From the NCBI RefSeq assembly GCF_018618755.1, contig NZ_JACSMR010000001.1, positions 186,001-250,000 of the forward strand: 64,000 nucleotides of DNA, in the 5' to 3' direction. Every line of letters begins with the position of its first letter. Within the stretch, counting starts at the first letter, position 1. Below the pieces are notes generated by a model. It was given only the letters and a program-made list of their open reading frames with translations, made no database searches and was not told the DNA's origin. Position numbers and translations under genes: made by a program. Below are positions 1 to 12,297 of the stretch, piece after piece. Origin of the DNA: Exiguobacterium sp. s193 (GTDB lineage: Bacteria; Bacillota; Bacilli; Exiguobacteriales; Exiguobacteriaceae).

Positions 1-392
1 AGTGCTTCGACGCCATATTGGTGGAGCTGGCGGAAACGTCCTGCTTGCGGCCGCTCATAACGGAACATCGGTCCAATGTAGAACAATTTTGTCGGCTGGT
101 TCGGCGCCCCGTAGAGTTTGTTCGTAACGAATGAACGCACGACCGCCGCCGTCCCTTCCGGACGAAGTGTAAATTGATCTTTCCCACGTTTTTCGAGCAT
201 GAACATTTCTTTTTGAACGATGTCGGTCGTTTCTCCGACACCCCGTTTGAAGAGTTCTGTTTCTTCAAAGATTGGTGTCCGAATTTCTTTATAGTTGTAT
301 CGTTTACTGATCTCACGTAATTGATTTTCGATATACTGCCAGCGTTCAACCGTCCCTGGAAGGATATCAAACGTACCGCGTGGTAATTTCAT
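1..392 (-). CDS. hisS: Histidyl-tRNA synthetase, N-terminal part (cut by window edge)
   Basis: Class II aminoacyl-tRNA synthetase that charges tRNA-His. Only the first 130 codons are inside the window and the gene continues past position 1. The translation begins [13 protein letters not shown] and contains the class II motif 2 region ([19 protein letters not shown]), which is typical of HisRS. The ATG at 392 has a good AAGGAGG site upstream. The gene lies just downstream of a T-box leader with its own promoter. In Bacillales aspS normally follows hisS in the same transcript, but that would be outside the window. Confidence 0.95.
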   Translation of the reverse strand, partial: MKLPRGTFDILPGTVERWQYIENQLREISKRYNYKEIRTPIFEETELFKRGVGETTDIVQKEMFMLEKRGKDQFTLRPEGTAAVVRSFVTNKLYGAPNQPTKLFYIGPMFRYERPQAGRFRQLHQYGVEA

Positions 393-414
393 CCTAATTC
401 CTCCTTAAAAATGA

Positions 415-668
415 ATACAAAAAAGTCCTCGTCCGCAAAGGGACGAGAACTTGAAGATCCCGTGGTACCACCCTGGTTGCTGAAAAAATCAGCCACTCGG
501 TGCAGTTAACGCCTGCTTACGATTTTCCCTACTGCAGTGTTCAGGAAAATACCTCGGAAGGGTCTTTCACCCAGTTCATCTGATCACCCTTTCAGCCAAG
601 GGGCGACTCTCTAAGCAGACGAGGTCTTGGATTACTCCTCTTCGTCATCGGTTCTAAAATCGTTCTGT
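415..668 (-). promoter_or_regulatory. T-box riboswitch leader of hisS
   Basis: The minus strand carries the conserved T-box AGGGTGGTACCACG (about 461-475), an AGTA motif and an AGAGAG motif of stem I (about 606-635), and a terminator. Uncharged tRNA pairs with a specifier triplet and the NCCA end to prevent termination. By position (right after GTGAAA, as in the valS leader of this window) the specifier is GAC at 562-564, an aspartate codon rather than a histidine codon. This would fit a hisS-aspS operon that senses tRNA-Asp. The T-box call is firm; the specifier assignment is inference. Confidence 0.88.
419..453 (-). terminator. T-box terminator hairpin of the hisS leader
   Basis: On the minus strand an inverted repeat (TCTCGTCC / GGACGAGGA) is followed by a run of T just upstream of the hisS ribosome binding site. 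It is the terminator arm of the T-box switch; the antiterminator would use the conserved GGTGGTACCACG bulge sequence at about 460-475. Confidence 0.8.
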
Positions 669-673
669 TACCA

Positions 674-705
674 TTTATATTGCATCGTTCCCGAAGTCCT
701 GTCAA
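674..705 (-). promoter_or_regulatory. hisS promoter
   Basis: A perfect TTGACA (-35, 700-705) is followed on the minus strand by TATAAA (674-679) with a long 20-nt spacer, or by AATATA with 18 nt. It lies directly upstream of the T-box leader. Confidence 0.55.
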
Positions 706-713
706 GACTTTGG

Positions 714-1151
714 TCACTTTTCTAAAATTAACGTGACCGGTCCGTCATTGATGAGGGCAATATCCATCATCGCACCAAACTGACCGGTTTCGACCGTAAC
801 CCCGTTCGAACGAAGCCGTGAGTTGAAGGCTTCATAAAGTTCGTTTGCAAGGTCCGGTTTCGCGGCTTCGGTAAATGCCGGACGCCGTCCTTTTTTGACG
901 TCTCCGTATAACGTGAACTGGGAGACCGATAAAATTTTTCCGTCAACATCGTCGAGCGAACGATTCATCCGTTCTTCCTCATCCTCGAATACGCGTAGAC
1001 CGGCAATTTTATCCGCTAACCAATGGACTTGATCGAGCGTGTCCTCATGCGTGACACCGACGAGCAATAAGAACCCTTGGTCGATTTGACCGATGACTGC
1101 CTCGTCAACCGTCACGCTCGCTTCTTTCACGCGTTGTAAAACGACTCGCAT
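714..1151 (-). CDS. dtd: D-aminoacyl-tRNA deacylase
   Basis: Hydrolyses D-aminoacyl-tRNA (and Gly-tRNA-Ala) so that D-amino acids do not enter proteins; cytoplasmic homodimer. The 145 residues match the usual family length. The two active-site signatures are visible: SQFTLYGD (residues 77-84) and NDGPVT (135-140) near the C-terminus. It starts 12 nt after the rel stop and is probably cotranscribed with rel, the conserved rel-dtd order of Bacillales. Confidence 0.95.
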   Translation of the reverse strand: MRVVLQRVKEASVTVDEAVIGQIDQGFLLLVGVTHEDTLDQVHWLADKIAGLRVFEDEEERMNRSLDDVDGKILSVSQFTLYGDVKKGRRPAFTEAAKPDLANELYEAFNSRLRSNGVTVETGQFGAMMDIALINDGPVTLILEK

Positions 1152-1163
1152 CCTATCCGCTCC

Positions 1164-3362
1164 TTACGTCATCATGACGCGATGCACGGCATACACGTCT
1201 GAGATTTGTTTAATCCGGTCGACGACTTTTTGTAAGTGATTGACGTTATTGATCGCGATCGTCATCGAAATCTTCGCTTGTTTACTGTCATCGCCCTTCC
1301 CGCTGACGGCAACGATATTCGTGTTTGTTGCTGAAACGGACTGCAATACTTCATTGAGCAGACCCGCACGGTCATACCCTGAGATTTCAATTTCGACATT
1401 ATAGCTTTTGACCGTCTTGCCTTCGTGTTCCCACTCAACTTCGAGCAGCCGTTCCGGATTTTGTTCATTCAAAACATTTAAGCAATCCGAACGGTGAATC
1501 GACACGCCACGTCCGCGTGTAATATAACCGACGATATCATCCCCCGGAACCGGGTTACAACAACGACTCATCCGGACGAGCATGTTATCGATCCCTTTGA
1601 CACGCACACCTTCCGGATTTTGTTTTTTCGGCCGGTCAAATGTTTTCATCTCACTGATGGCGTCATTTAACTCTAAGTTTTTCGACTCTTTGTCTTTGCG
1701 TAATTTTTCCGTCAATTTATGGGCGACCTGAGCAGCTGTCAAACCATGATAGCCGACTGCGGCATACATGTCTTCTTCTTGACCGAAGTTGAACTTTCGC
1801 GTGACGTCTTCAAGTGTTTTATCCGTGATGACTTCCTTCGGCTCAAAGCCAAGTTTTTTGACTTCTGCTTCAATCAACTCGCGACCTTTGAGGACATTTT
1901 CTTCACGCTGTTGCCGTTTGAACCATTGACGAATTTTATTTTTCGCCTGACTCGAGACACAGATTTTTAACCAGTCTTTACTTGGACCATAACTATGTTT
2001 TGACGTCACGATTTCAATGATATCGCCTGTCTTCAACTTATAATCGATCGGGACCATCCGTCCGTTGACCTTCGCACCGATCGTCCGGTGACCGATTTCC
2101 GTATGGATCCGGTAGGCATAATCGATCGGGACAGAGCCTTTCGGCAACTCGATGACATCGCCTTTTGGTGTGAAGACGTATAACATATCACTAAAGAAAT
2201 CGACTTTGACGGACTCCATGAACTCTTCCGCATCGGCCGTATCTTTTTGTAATTCTAAGATTTCACGGAAATGGGCAATCTTATCTTCAAAGCCTGATTT
2301 CGCTTCCTGCTCTTTTCCTTCTTTATACGCCCAGTGTGCGGCGATCCCGTACTCGGCGATGAAGTGCATGTCTCGCGTCCGAATTTGAACTTCAAGCGGC
2401 TCTCCCTTCGGTCCGATGACGGTCGTATGCAACGACTGGTACATATTCGGCTTCGGCATTGCAATGTAATCCTTGAACCGACCCGGCATCGGTTTATATT
2501 GCGTATGGATGATACCGAGGACAGCGTAACAATCTTTGATCGAGTCGACGATGATTCGGACTGCCATCAAATCATAAATCTCACTGAACTCTTTTTTTGA
2601 GTTTTGCATCTTGTTGTAAATCGAGTAGATGTGTTTCGGACGGCCATCGACCTCGGCAGCGATTTGGACTTCTCCAAGGACGACGTTGACTTCATCGATG
2701 ACTGACGTGACGAGTGCTTCACGCTCCGTCCGTTTTTGTTTCATCATCGAGACGATCCGGTAGTATTGCTGCGGGTTGATATAACGGAGGCTGATGTCTT
2801 CAAGCTCCCATTTGATCGTCGAAATCCCGAGACGATGCGCAAGCGGCGCAAAGATTTCGAGCGTTTCTTCTGCTTTTTGGACTTGCTTTTCTTTGACCAT
2901 ATGTTGCAACGTCCGCATATTATGCAGACGGTCAGCGAGCTTAATCAAGATGACACGGATGTCTTCTGCCATCGCGATAAACATCTTCCGGTGATTCTCT
3001 GCTAACTCTTCACGTTTTGATTTATATTTGATTTTCCCGAGTTTCGTCACACCATCAACGAGCATCGCGACGTCCGGTCCAAACCGTTCCGTCAACTCTG
3101 CAAGCGTAATCTCGGTATCTTCTACGACATCATGAAGAAGTGCCGCAACGATCGTCGTGGCGTCGAGTCCGATATCGACAAGAATCCCGGCGACTTGAAC
3201 CGGGTGGATGATGTATGGTTCACCCGACCGACGAAATTGACCATCATGCTCGTCTTTTGCGAATTGGTAGGCACGTTCAATATCGTTCACTTCTGCTTCT
3301 GTCATGTACTCCGCACATCGAGCGAGAAGGTCTTCTACATTTACGATTTGTTTATTTGTCAT
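1164..3362 (-). CDS. rel: Bifunctional (p)ppGpp synthetase/hydrolase Rel
   Basis: Makes and degrades the stringent response alarmones pppGpp and ppGpp. The 732 residues have the full long-RSH layout: an N-terminal HD hydrolase domain (RRSGEPYIIHP at 44-54, LLHDVVEDT at 75-83), the synthetase domain, a TGS domain (FTPKGDVIELPKGS), a zinc-finger/conserved-cysteine region (MSRCCNPVPGDDIVGYITRG) and a C-terminal ACT domain. The intact HD motif predicts active hydrolase, as in Rel of other Firmicutes. A GAGGAAAAGG site precedes the ATG, and a TATAAT hexamer (3388-3393) in the short gap after apt may be its -10 element. Gene order apt-rel-dtd-hisS is standard for Bacillales. Confidence 0.97.
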   Translation of the reverse strand: MTNKQIVNVEDLLARCAEYMTEAEVNDIERAYQFAKDEHDGQFRRSGEPYIIHPVQVAGILVDIGLDATTIVAALLHDVVEDTEITLAELTERFGPDVAMLVDGVTKLGKIKYKSKREELAENHRKMFIAMAEDIRVILIKLADRLHNMRTLQHMVKEKQVQKAEETLEIFAPLAHRLGISTIKWELEDISLRYINPQQYYRIVSMMKQKRTEREALVTSVIDEVNVVLGEVQIAAEVDGRPKHIYSIYNKMQNSKKEFSEIYDLMAVRIIVDSIKDCYAVLGIIHTQYKPMPGRFKDYIAMPKPNMYQSLHTTVIGPKGEPLEVQIRTRDMHFIAEYGIAAHWAYKEGKEQEAKSGFEDKIAHFREILELQKDTADAEEFMESVKVDFFSDMLYVFTPKGDVIELPKGSVPIDYAYRIHTEIGHRTIGAKVNGRMVPIDYKLKTGDIIEIVTSKHSYGPSKDWLKICVSSQAKNKIRQWFKRQQREENVLKGRELIEAEVKKLGFEPKEVITDKTLEDVTRKFNFGQEEDMYAAVGYHGLTAAQVAHKLTEKLRKDKESKNLELNDAISEMKTFDRPKKQNPEGVRVKGIDNMLVRMSRCCNPVPGDDIVGYITRGRGVSIHRSDCLNVLNEQNPERLLEVEWEHEGKTVKSYNVEIEISGYDRAGLLNEVLQSVSATNTNIVAVSGKGDDSKQAKISMTIAINNVNHLQKVVDRIKQISDVYAVHRVMMT

Positions 3363-3451
3363 CCCTTTTCCTCACCCAGTCCCCGGGATTATATACGCCT
3401 CAATCCCTAATATATATCTTCTATTATCGTGAAATTTTTATAGGATGTCAA

Positions 3452-3492
3452 AATAAAAAGAAATACCCCCCCGACAAGTTCGTCGGGAGAGT
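3452..3492 (-). terminator. Terminator after apt
   Basis: On the minus strand the stem CTCCCGAC-GAACTT-GTCGGG is followed by a T-rich tract just after the apt stop. It separates recJ-apt transcription from rel. Confidence 0.8.
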
Positions 3493-3502
3493 ATTACCGT
3501 CA

Positions 3503-4021
3503 TCAGTCTTCGTAGCGAATCAATGACAAAATATCGTAACCTGCTAGTTTTTCACGTCCACCAAGCCCGTCTAATTCGATCAAGAACCCGATTCCCGCAA
3601 CCGTACCACCAAGTTGTTCAATCATTTTGATTGTCGCTTCGATCGTACCGCCTGTTGCAAGCAAATCATCTAAGATGACAACACGTTGCCCTGGTTTGAT
3701 GGCATCATGGTGCATCGTCAAGACATCTTTTCCGTACTCAAGACCATACTCGACACGGACTGTCTCACGTGGCAACTTCCCTTCTTTACGCACAGGCACA
3801 AACCCGATTTCCATTGCGTATGCCGCTGGACATCCAACGACGAAACCACGTGCTTCAGGTCCTGCGATGACATCTGCCCCTTGCTTACGTGCATAGTCGA
3901 CGAGTGCATCGACCGATTGTTTGTAAGCTGGACCATTTTCCATCAATGATGTGATGTCTTTAAAGCTAATTCCTTCTTTCGGCCAGTTCTCGACCTCTTT
4001 TATATGCTGTTTGAACTCCAT
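3503..4021 (-). CDS. apt: Adenine phosphoribosyltransferase
   Basis: Purine salvage enzyme that converts adenine and PRPP to AMP and pyrophosphate in the cytoplasm. The 172 residues are the standard length. The PRPP-binding signature [13 protein letters not shown] lies at residues 114-126, and the N-terminal hood [19 protein letters not shown] is typical of bacterial Apt. The start overlaps the end of recJ by 22 nt, so the two are translationally linked, and a strong terminator follows. Confidence 0.97.
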   Translation of the reverse strand: MEFKQHIKEVENWPKEGISFKDITSLMENGPAYKQSVDALVDYARKQGADVIAGPEARGFVVGCPAAYAMEIGFVPVRKEGKLPRETVRVEYGLEYGKDVLTMHHDAIKPGQRVVILDDLLATGGTIEATIKMIEQLGGTVAGIGFLIELDGLGGREKLAGYDILSLIRYED

Positions 4022-6309
4022 GTCATTTCCTCCTGCTTCGCCGCTTCCACTAAAGTATCAAAACGCTCTTTCAACTGAGCGAGTGACGAATAAATGTATT
4101 GTTGCTCGAGACGTTGACGTTCTTCATGACGCTTGTACGTCGCGGCCTCCGTCAAATCCCGTTTTTCAGCGTCTGGGTTCACACCCGGTAGCCCGTCCTC
4201 CATTGTAACAAGAAAATCCAGTTCCGAAAACACTGAATGCATAAAGTTAATCGAACGTTTCGACCATTTTCTTGTTTTCGACAAACGAACGAGTCCGATT
4301 CGTAACTCTTCACGTGGACATTTTGCGAAGTAATTAAAGTAATGTTTGAAGTCTTCACGGGACGGAATCGCCTCGAAGTAGTAGCCTTCATCCTTAAACG
4401 CACAATAAATCCGTTCCGCCTGTTTCAAGTATGGTAAGAACGCTTCTTCCGTCTCTGGTAAATCAAGGAAGACGATATTTTCTTGAATTGATCCATTCAG
4501 CGGACGTTCGGCATATTTTTGTTTTGTTTCGTCCGAAAACGCAACGAGCGTCGTTTGTTCTTGCGGCAACTCAAAAATGTCCGTTAATGGTTTTTTTCCG
4601 CCGCGGTAATCAAATAACTGATAATCTGCGACGGCTAAATCTTGAATCATCAATTGGGGTTTCCGAAAACCATTCCACTCATTGATGTTCAGACTCCCCA
4701 TCAAGGAAACTTCAGCGAGCAGTGAAATTTCGTCAACCGCATCTCCGAAACCAAAACCAATCCCATCTAACTCTGATGTTCCATCGGATAATAGTGCCTT
4801 CAAATGGGTCAAATCACGACCAATCCGTTTCATGTCCCGAATTTTAGCGTCTTCGATGACGATGCGTGGCGCCGGATTCCCCATACCGAACGGAGACAAG
4901 CGACCGATCTCCTCAATCAATCCGATTGAGACATCAGAAACATGTAACCGCAAGTCGATTTCAATCGTCGCGATGAAGGCCTCATCCGGAAGTTTCGCAG
5001 CCTGTGCATTCAAGCGTTCACGTAAAGCTACGACGTCATCCGACGAGAGTGTCATGCCGGCAGCAGCCGGGTGACCACCGAAGTGCGGTAAGATGTCTTC
5101 GCATAACGTCAGCTCGGCAAACAAATCGAACGCCGCAATCGACCGGCCAGACCCTTTCGCCGTCCCTTTCTCCGCATCATGACAGAGCATGATGACCGGA
5201 CGGTGATATTTCTCGACGAGGCGTGAAGCGACAATCCCGACGACACCTGGATTCCAGTTGTACGCGTCCACAACGAGGACACGATCCCCTACATACTTTT
5301 CTTCGACAAGTGCTGTCGCTTCTTCCGCGATTTGTTTGACGATGTCTTGCCGTTGTTTATTTTGTTGGTCAAGCTGGTTTGCGAGTACGACGGCTTCCTC
5401 GAGTGTCTCAGCAAGTAACATTTCGAGTGCCGGCATCGCGGAATCGAGTCGTCCGGCCGCATTGATGCGGGGACCAAACGCAAATCCGACCGATTCTTCT
5501 GTCAGTTCATCTTCCGTCAAACTACAGACTTGGCGTAAAGCGAGGATTCCCGGTCGTTCACTTGCATTCAACGCTTCAATTCCTTTTGTCGCAAGCAATC
5601 GGTTTTCGTCAACGAGCGGAACTAAGTCGGCAATCGTTCCGAGCACGGCGAGATCCAGGAGCTCCGTCGGGACACGTTCGAGCAACGCTTGCGCGACTTT
5701 AAACGCGACGCCTGCCCCAGCCAGTTTCGAGAATGGGTAATTGCGGTCGACGCCCGGATGAATCATCGCATAGGCGTCCGGAAGAACCTCTTTCGCCTCA
5801 TGGTGATCCGTGATGATGAGGTCGACACCTAACTCTTTTAAGACGGCCGCCTCCTTGATGCCAGAAATTCCACAGTCGACGGTGATGATGAGACCAAACC
5901 CTTCTTCGACTGCCCAGCGGAACGCTGCTTCATTTGGTCCATACCCTTCCGTGAAGCGATTCGGGATATAACACTCCGCCATCGCCCCGATTTCGGTTAA
6001 GGCATGCCACAGGATGGCAGCCGAGCTGACACCATCGACGTCATAATCGCCATAAATCAAGATCATTTCACCTTGATCGGCCGCTTCCTTAATCCGTGAG
6101 ACGACTTTTTCCATGTCCTGAAACAAAAACGGATCGTGGAACGGCATGTCCGCTGCCTCTAAAAAGGCCGTTGCTTGTGCCGGTGTCTCGAGACCACGCT
6201 GGACAAGCAGACGCGCTACGTTCGGTGAGACGGACGCTTGCGCGACCAGCTCGTCTATTTTTAGTGGGTCGACTGCTTTGTCGAGCCATGTTTTTTTTGA
6301 ATGATACAT
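4000..6309 (-). CDS. recJ: Single-stranded-DNA-specific exonuclease RecJ
   Basis: 5'-to-3' ssDNA exonuclease of recombinational and mismatch repair. It has the DHH/DHHA1 phosphoesterase motifs: DYDVDGVSS (about residues 88-96), [15 protein letters not shown] and [14 protein letters not shown], plus an OB-fold and the extra C-terminal domain of Bacillales RecJ. The frame is open 12 codons further upstream, but the ATG at 6309 (MYHSKKTW) is preferred: it has a GGAGGG site at good spacing and matches the family N-terminus, giving 769 residues. A TATAAT hexamer at 6334-6339 may be its -10 box. It overlaps apt by 22 nt. Confidence 0.95.
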   Translation of the reverse strand: MYHSKKTWLDKAVDPLKIDELVAQASVSPNVARLLVQRGLETPAQATAFLEAADMPFHDPFLFQDMEKVVSRIKEAADQGEMILIYGDYDVDGVSSAAILWHALTEIGAMAECYIPNRFTEGYGPNEAAFRWAVEEGFGLIITVDCGISGIKEAAVLKELGVDLIITDHHEAKEVLPDAYAMIHPGVDRNYPFSKLAGAGVAFKVAQALLERVPTELLDLAVLGTIADLVPLVDENRLLATKGIEALNASERPGILALRQVCSLTEDELTEESVGFAFGPRINAAGRLDSAMPALEMLLAETLEEAVVLANQLDQQNKQRQDIVKQIAEEATALVEEKYVGDRVLVVDAYNWNPGVVGIVASRLVEKYHRPVIMLCHDAEKGTAKGSGRSIAAFDLFAELTLCEDILPHFGGHPAAAGMTLSSDDVVALRERLNAQAAKLPDEAFIATIEIDLRLHVSDVSIGLIEEIGRLSPFGMGNPAPRIVIEDAKIRDMKRIGRDLTHLKALLSDGTSELDGIGFGFGDAVDEISLLAEVSLMGSLNINEWNGFRKPQLMIQDLAVADYQLFDYRGGKKPLTDIFELPQEQTTLVAFSDETKQKYAERPLNGSIQENIVFLDLPETEEAFLPYLKQAERIYCAFKDEGYYFEAIPSREDFKHYFNYFAKCPREELRIGLVRLSKTRKWSKRSINFMHSVFSELDFLVTMEDGLPGVNPDAEKRDLTEAATYKRHEERQRLEQQYIYSSLAQLKERFDTLVEAAKQEEMTWSSNSI

Positions 6310-6340
6310 CCAATCCCTCCAATCAACTTCCCCATTATAA

Positions 6341-6382
6341 GACAAAATCCGCGTCAGTGATACCCAACGCGGATTGTCTTCA
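6341..6382 (-). terminator. Terminator after secF
   Basis: The minus-strand stem AATCCGCGT / ACGCGGATT is followed by TTGTCTT, immediately after the secF stop and before the recJ promoter region. Confidence 0.75.
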
Positions 6383-7306
6383 TGAAGCTTGTTTTGGTTG
6401 TTTTAATGTGCGTTTTTTCATAACGAGCCATAGTTGTGCTGCGATGAAGATGGACGAATACATCCCCATGAATAATCCGACGAGTAAAGCAAGGCTGAAT
6501 CCTCGGATTGCTTCGCTCCCGAAGATGTACAAAGCAGCAGCCGTCATGATGACGGTCACGACCGTATTGATCGAACGGATAATCGTTTGTTGAATCGATT
6601 CGTTGACAACTGTACATAACTCGTCAAACGATGCCGTTTTGCCACCTTTTTCAAGACGCCCTAAGTTCTCCCGCACCCTGTCGAACGTCACAATCGTATC
6701 ATTGACCGAGTACCCGATGATCGTCAGGACGGCGGCGATGAAGTACAAGTTGACTTCGATTTGGAAGAGTGAGAAAAAGGCGATGATCATTAATGCATCA
6801 TGGAGCAATGCAAGTACCGTCGCGATTCCGTAAGCCGGTTGGAAACGGAATGAAACGTAGATGACAATCCCGAGTGAAGCGAGCAAGACCGCATAAATGG
6901 CATTTCGGGCAATTTCGCGTCCGACTTGCGGTGACACCGTCGAGATGCTTGGTGCTTTTTTATACTTCGCTTCAATCGTTTTGTTCATTTCCGCGATTTG
7001 ATCTTGGCTGAACTCACCGACGAACGTGACGTTCGCGAGCGTTCCGCCTTGCGCAAATTGAATCCCGTCGATTTCTTTAGCATCGATTCCCGCTTCTTCA
7101 ATGACAGACCGGACTTCGCTTTCTTGAATTTTATTTTCTGAAGAAATTTCGACCCGCGTTCCTTCCGTGAAGTCAATCCCGAGGTTCAATCCCCGAAACG
7201 ACAGCAACAAGACGGACAGGAGCACTAAAGCGATCGTGATTGTAAAATAAACTTTACGGTGTTTGACATAATCGAATTTCGTAGGATTAAAGTTCACGAA
7301 TTTCAC
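6380..7306 (-). CDS. secF: Protein translocase subunit SecF
   Basis: Integral membrane partner of SecD that uses the proton motive force to help complete protein export through SecYEG. The 308 residues have a first membrane helix at about 19-37, an extracytoplasmic loop, and the typical SecF segment GIVIYVSFRF...ALLHDALMII with the later TVVTVIMTAAALY helix. The start overlaps the secD end by 20 nt. SecD and SecF are separate genes here, whereas B. subtilis has one fused SecDF. Confidence 0.95.
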   Translation of the reverse strand: MKFVNFNPTKFDYVKHRKVYFTITIALVLLSVLLLSFRGLNLGIDFTEGTRVEISSENKIQESEVRSVIEEAGIDAKEIDGIQFAQGGTLANVTFVGEFSQDQIAEMNKTIEAKYKKAPSISTVSPQVGREIARNAIYAVLLASLGIVIYVSFRFQPAYGIATVLALLHDALMIIAFFSLFQIEVNLYFIAAVLTIIGYSVNDTIVTFDRVRENLGRLEKGGKTASFDELCTVVNESIQQTIIRSINTVVTVIMTAAALYIFGSEAIRGFSLALLVGLFMGMYSSIFIAAQLWLVMKKRTLKQPKQAS

Positions 7307-8591
7307 TCTCCTTTACGCCGAACCATGATTTTTTCTTATCAAACCAACGGCTGCTGACAAGAAGTTGCATCAAGTAACGAGAGATGAACACGTTCGTGAC
7401 GAAAGTAACGGCAATCGAGACCATTAACATGATCGCAAATCCTTTGACGGTACTTGTTCCGAAGTAGTAGAGCACTCCTGCTGAAATCAGCGTCGTTAAG
7501 TTCGCATCAAGAATCGTACCGAATGAACGGCGGTTACCGGCTTTGAATGCCGACATGACCGATTTCCCACTTCGTAATTCATCTTTAATCCGTTCCGCTG
7601 TGATGATGTTCGCATCGACCGCCATCCCGACCCCGAGAACAAGTGCCGCGATACCCGGCAACGTCAAGACGGCATTGATGCCGTTAAAGAAGATCATGAC
7701 AAGGTAGATGTAGAACAACAATGTGATGATGGAAACGAATCCAGAGACACGATAGAACAACAACATGAACAAGAAGACGGCCGCAACACCAATCATCGAA
7801 GCAAACAACGTTTGGTCAAGCGCGTCTTTCCCGAAAGCAGCGGAAACGGATGTCGAGTAGATTTCGTCGAGTTTGACCGGCAATGCTCCGGCGTTTAAGA
7901 TCGATGACAATTGTTTGCCGTACTCGGCGTCGATGTCACCACCCGAGATGATCGCCTTGTCCGAGTTGATCGGTTGATTGACTGATGCATCCGAGACGAT
8001 CTTTGAATTCTCTTTTTGGATTTCTTTTTCGTACGTATCACCTTTAGCGTAGTCGAGCCAGATGACGAGACGGTTCGCTGGTGCTTGCATCTTCGAAATC
8101 TGCTGGGTCACTTCATAGAACTTTTCTTTTGATTTCATAGTCAGTTCGACGAGCGGTTCATTCGTTTGCGGGTCGTATCCGACTTTGGCACCTTTCGCCT
8201 TTAAGTCCGATCCGTCAAGCAACAACTTATCGTTGATATCACGGAACGATAATTCCGCTGTCGAAGACAGAATTTGACGTGCTTCGCTTTGGTTTTTGAC
8301 ACCCGCGAGTTGGACACGGATTCGGTCTTTTCCTTCAATCCGGATGTCCGGCTCCGATACGCCAAGGACGTTGACCCGGTTCTCGATCGCCGTCAGCGTC
8401 GCGCTCATCGCCGTGTTGTCGATGACATCTCCTTCTTTTAAAGGTTGTACTTCATACAACACTTCAAATCCACCCTTTAAATCAAGACCGAGTTTCGTGT
8501 CTTTTAAGAGCCATGTCGACGTCGTGCCGATCAATATCAGTAATGCGGCGACGATAATGAAAAACGTGGCTAGTTTTCCTTTCTTAACCAT
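7287..8591 (-). CDS. secD: Protein translocase subunit SecD
   Basis: Export motor partner of SecF. The 434 residues begin with a membrane helix followed by the hallmark GLDLKGGFEVLYEV, carry a moderate periplasmic-type P1 region, and end with a five-helix block including LPGIAALVLGVGMAVDANIITAERI. It is shorter than the Gram-negative SecD, as is normal in Firmicutes. Because a terminator follows yajC, secD probably has its own promoter in the 8592-8700 gap, but no convincing hexamers were seen. It is cotranslated with secF. Confidence 0.95.
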   Translation of the reverse strand: MVKKGKLATFFIIVAALLILIGTTSTWLLKDTKLGLDLKGGFEVLYEVQPLKEGDVIDNTAMSATLTAIENRVNVLGVSEPDIRIEGKDRIRVQLAGVKNQSEARQILSSTAELSFRDINDKLLLDGSDLKAKGAKVGYDPQTNEPLVELTMKSKEKFYEVTQQISKMQAPANRLVIWLDYAKGDTYEKEIQKENSKIVSDASVNQPINSDKAIISGGDIDAEYGKQLSSILNAGALPVKLDEIYSTSVSAAFGKDALDQTLFASMIGVAAVFLFMLLFYRVSGFVSIITLLFYIYLVMIFFNGINAVLTLPGIAALVLGVGMAVDANIITAERIKDELRSGKSVMSAFKAGNRRSFGTILDANLTTLISAGVLYYFGTSTVKGFAIMLMVSIAVTFVTNVFISRYLMQLLVSSRWFDKKKSWFGVKESEIREL

Positions 8592-8699
8592 GCTACATTG
8601 TCCTTTCTCTAAACCCCAGTATATTTTCAGACAACTTTCGTATCCTATCCTAGCTTACATAAGAACTGGTAATCATAGCAATCGTTTTTCTCATATAAA

Positions 8700-8739
8700 G
8701 ACAGAAAAGACGCCCCGAAATTCGGAAAGCGTCTTTTTC
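8700..8739 (-). terminator. Terminator after yajC
   Basis: GACGCTTTCCGAATTTCGGGGCGTC followed by TTTTC, read on the minus strand just after the yajC stop, is split here as stem arms GACGC...TCCGAA and TTCGG...GCGTC. The plus strand also ends in T residues, so it may act in both directions. Confidence 0.75.
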
Positions 8740-8744
8740 TTGCC

Positions 8745-9035
8745 TTATTCGACGGTTTCGTCGTCCATGACAGTCGTTGATTTTTTTGTAACTTCCGCGA
8801 CCGCACTACGATTGAACGTCAATTGGGAATTCCCTGATTTTAAAGTAACTGTCGTTTCATCAACCTTTTGTACGACTCCGTGGAGTCCACCGATTGTGAC
8901 GACCGTGTCACCGCGTGATAATTGTGTTTGCATTTCACGGACTTGCTTCTGGCGTTTGTTCTGTGGACGAATCAACAAGAAATAAAACACCACGAAGATC
9001 AAGATCATCGGGAGGAATGTGAATAGTTGTTGCAT
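8745..9035 (-). CDS. yajC: Preprotein translocase accessory subunit YajC
   Basis: Small membrane protein associated with SecDF. The 96 residues begin MQQLFTFLPMILIFVVFYF (one membrane helix), followed by LIRPQNKRQKQVREMQ and a small beta domain (GDTVVTIGGLHGVV). The frame is open further upstream into tgt, but the ATG at 9035 is the start: it has AAGGAG 8 nt upstream and gives the family N-terminus. It lies between tgt and the yajC terminator. Confidence 0.92.
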   Translation of the reverse strand: MQQLFTFLPMILIFVVFYFLLIRPQNKRQKQVREMQTQLSRGDTVVTIGGLHGVVQKVDETTVTLKSGNSQLTFNRSAVAEVTKKSTTVMDDETVE

Positions 9036-9105
9036 CTGAGTCAGCTCCTTTTCATTCAAATCACGTTCATTATACCTTGAAACGATTGATTTGTCAGACG
9101 ATAAA

Positions 9106-11291
<2,186 letters not shown>

Positions 11292-11294
11292 GGG

Positions 11295-12290
11295 TCAATT
11301 TCCTTCTTTCAATCCTAAATGTTGCCGCGCGAACGGTGTCAACACCCGACCGCGTGGCGTCCGTTGTAAAAATCCTTGTTGTAACAGGTAGGGTTCATAG
11401 ACGTCTTCAATCGTCTGTGCGTCTTCGCCGATCGTTGCAGCAATCGTTTCGAGTCCGACGGGTCCGCCGGCAAACCGTTCAGCGAGTGAACGGAGTAACC
11501 GGTGATCGACATCATCCAGTCCGAGCGCATCGACATGAAGCCGGTCAAGTGCACTCGTCGCGAGTGTCGCATCGATTTCCGTTTGATGGGCGACTTGGGC
11601 AAAATCACGAACCCTCCGCAAGAGACGGTTGGCGACCCGTGGTGTACCACGCGAGCGGAGCGCGATCGCTTCCGCTGCCATCCGGTCTGCTTCAAATCCG
11701 AACAGGCGGGACGTCCGCGTGACGATCGCTGAGAGTTCAGGCATCGTATAATACTCGAGTTTCAGTGTCACACCGAAGCGGTCACGGAGCGGGGCAGACA
11801 ACATCCCGGCCCGCGTCGTCGCACCGACGAGCGTAAACGGTGGTAAATCAATCCGCACGCTTCGAGCCAGTTCGCCTTGCCCGATCACGATATCAAGGCA
11901 ATAATCTTCCATCGCCGGATACAAAATTTCTTCGATTGAACGACTGAGACGATGAATCTCATCGATGAATAAGACATCTCCCGGTTCGAGTGACGAGAGG
12001 ATTGCCGCTAAATCACCTGGGCGCTCAATCGCCGGTCCTGCCGTCGTCTTGACACCGACGCCCATTTCGTTGGCGATGATCGTCGCAAGTGTCGTTTTCC
12101 CGAGACCGGGGGGACCGTAAAGCAGGACGTGATCGAGCGTCTCTTGACGAATCTTCGCTGCTTCGATGAAGACACTTAAGTTGCCTTTTGCCTTCTCTTG
12201 ACCGATGTACTGATCAAGTGTTTGTGGACGTAAACTCCACTCTTCTTGATCTTCTGCATGGGCTGATTCTGATAAAATCCGCTCTTCCAT
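11295..12290 (-). CDS. ruvB: Holliday junction branch migration helicase RuvB
   Basis: AAA+ ATPase that drives branch migration with RuvA. The 331 residues have Walker [10 protein letters not shown] (59-67), Walker [10 protein letters not shown], sensor 1 GATTRAG, and the C-terminal winged-helix domain ending near [17 protein letters not shown]. It lies 7 nt after ruvA. No ruvC neighbours it, as expected for Firmicutes, which use RecU. Confidence 0.97.
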   Translation of the reverse strand: MEERILSESAHAEDQEEWSLRPQTLDQYIGQEKAKGNLSVFIEAAKIRQETLDHVLLYGPPGLGKTTLATIIANEMGVGVKTTAGPAIERPGDLAAILSSLEPGDVLFIDEIHRLSRSIEEILYPAMEDYCLDIVIGQGELARSVRIDLPPFTLVGATTRAGMLSAPLRDRFGVTLKLEYYTMPELSAIVTRTSRLFGFEADRMAAEAIALRSRGTPRVANRLLRRVRDFAQVAHQTEIDATLATSALDRLHVDALGLDDVDHRLLRSLAERFAGGPVGLETIAATIGEDAQTIEDVYEPYLLQQGFLQRTPRGRVLTPFARQHLGLKEGN

Positions 12291-12297
12291 TCCGTCC

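Noticed and set aside
5258-5740. Open frame on the plus strand inside recJ, 160 residues
   Set aside because: It is antisense to a well-conserved coding region, has a Ser/Arg-rich composition typical of reverse frames, and lacks a ribosome binding site.
6096-6593. Plus-strand frame across the recJ-secF junction
   Set aside because: It runs through a terminator and through two coding regions in antisense; no support.
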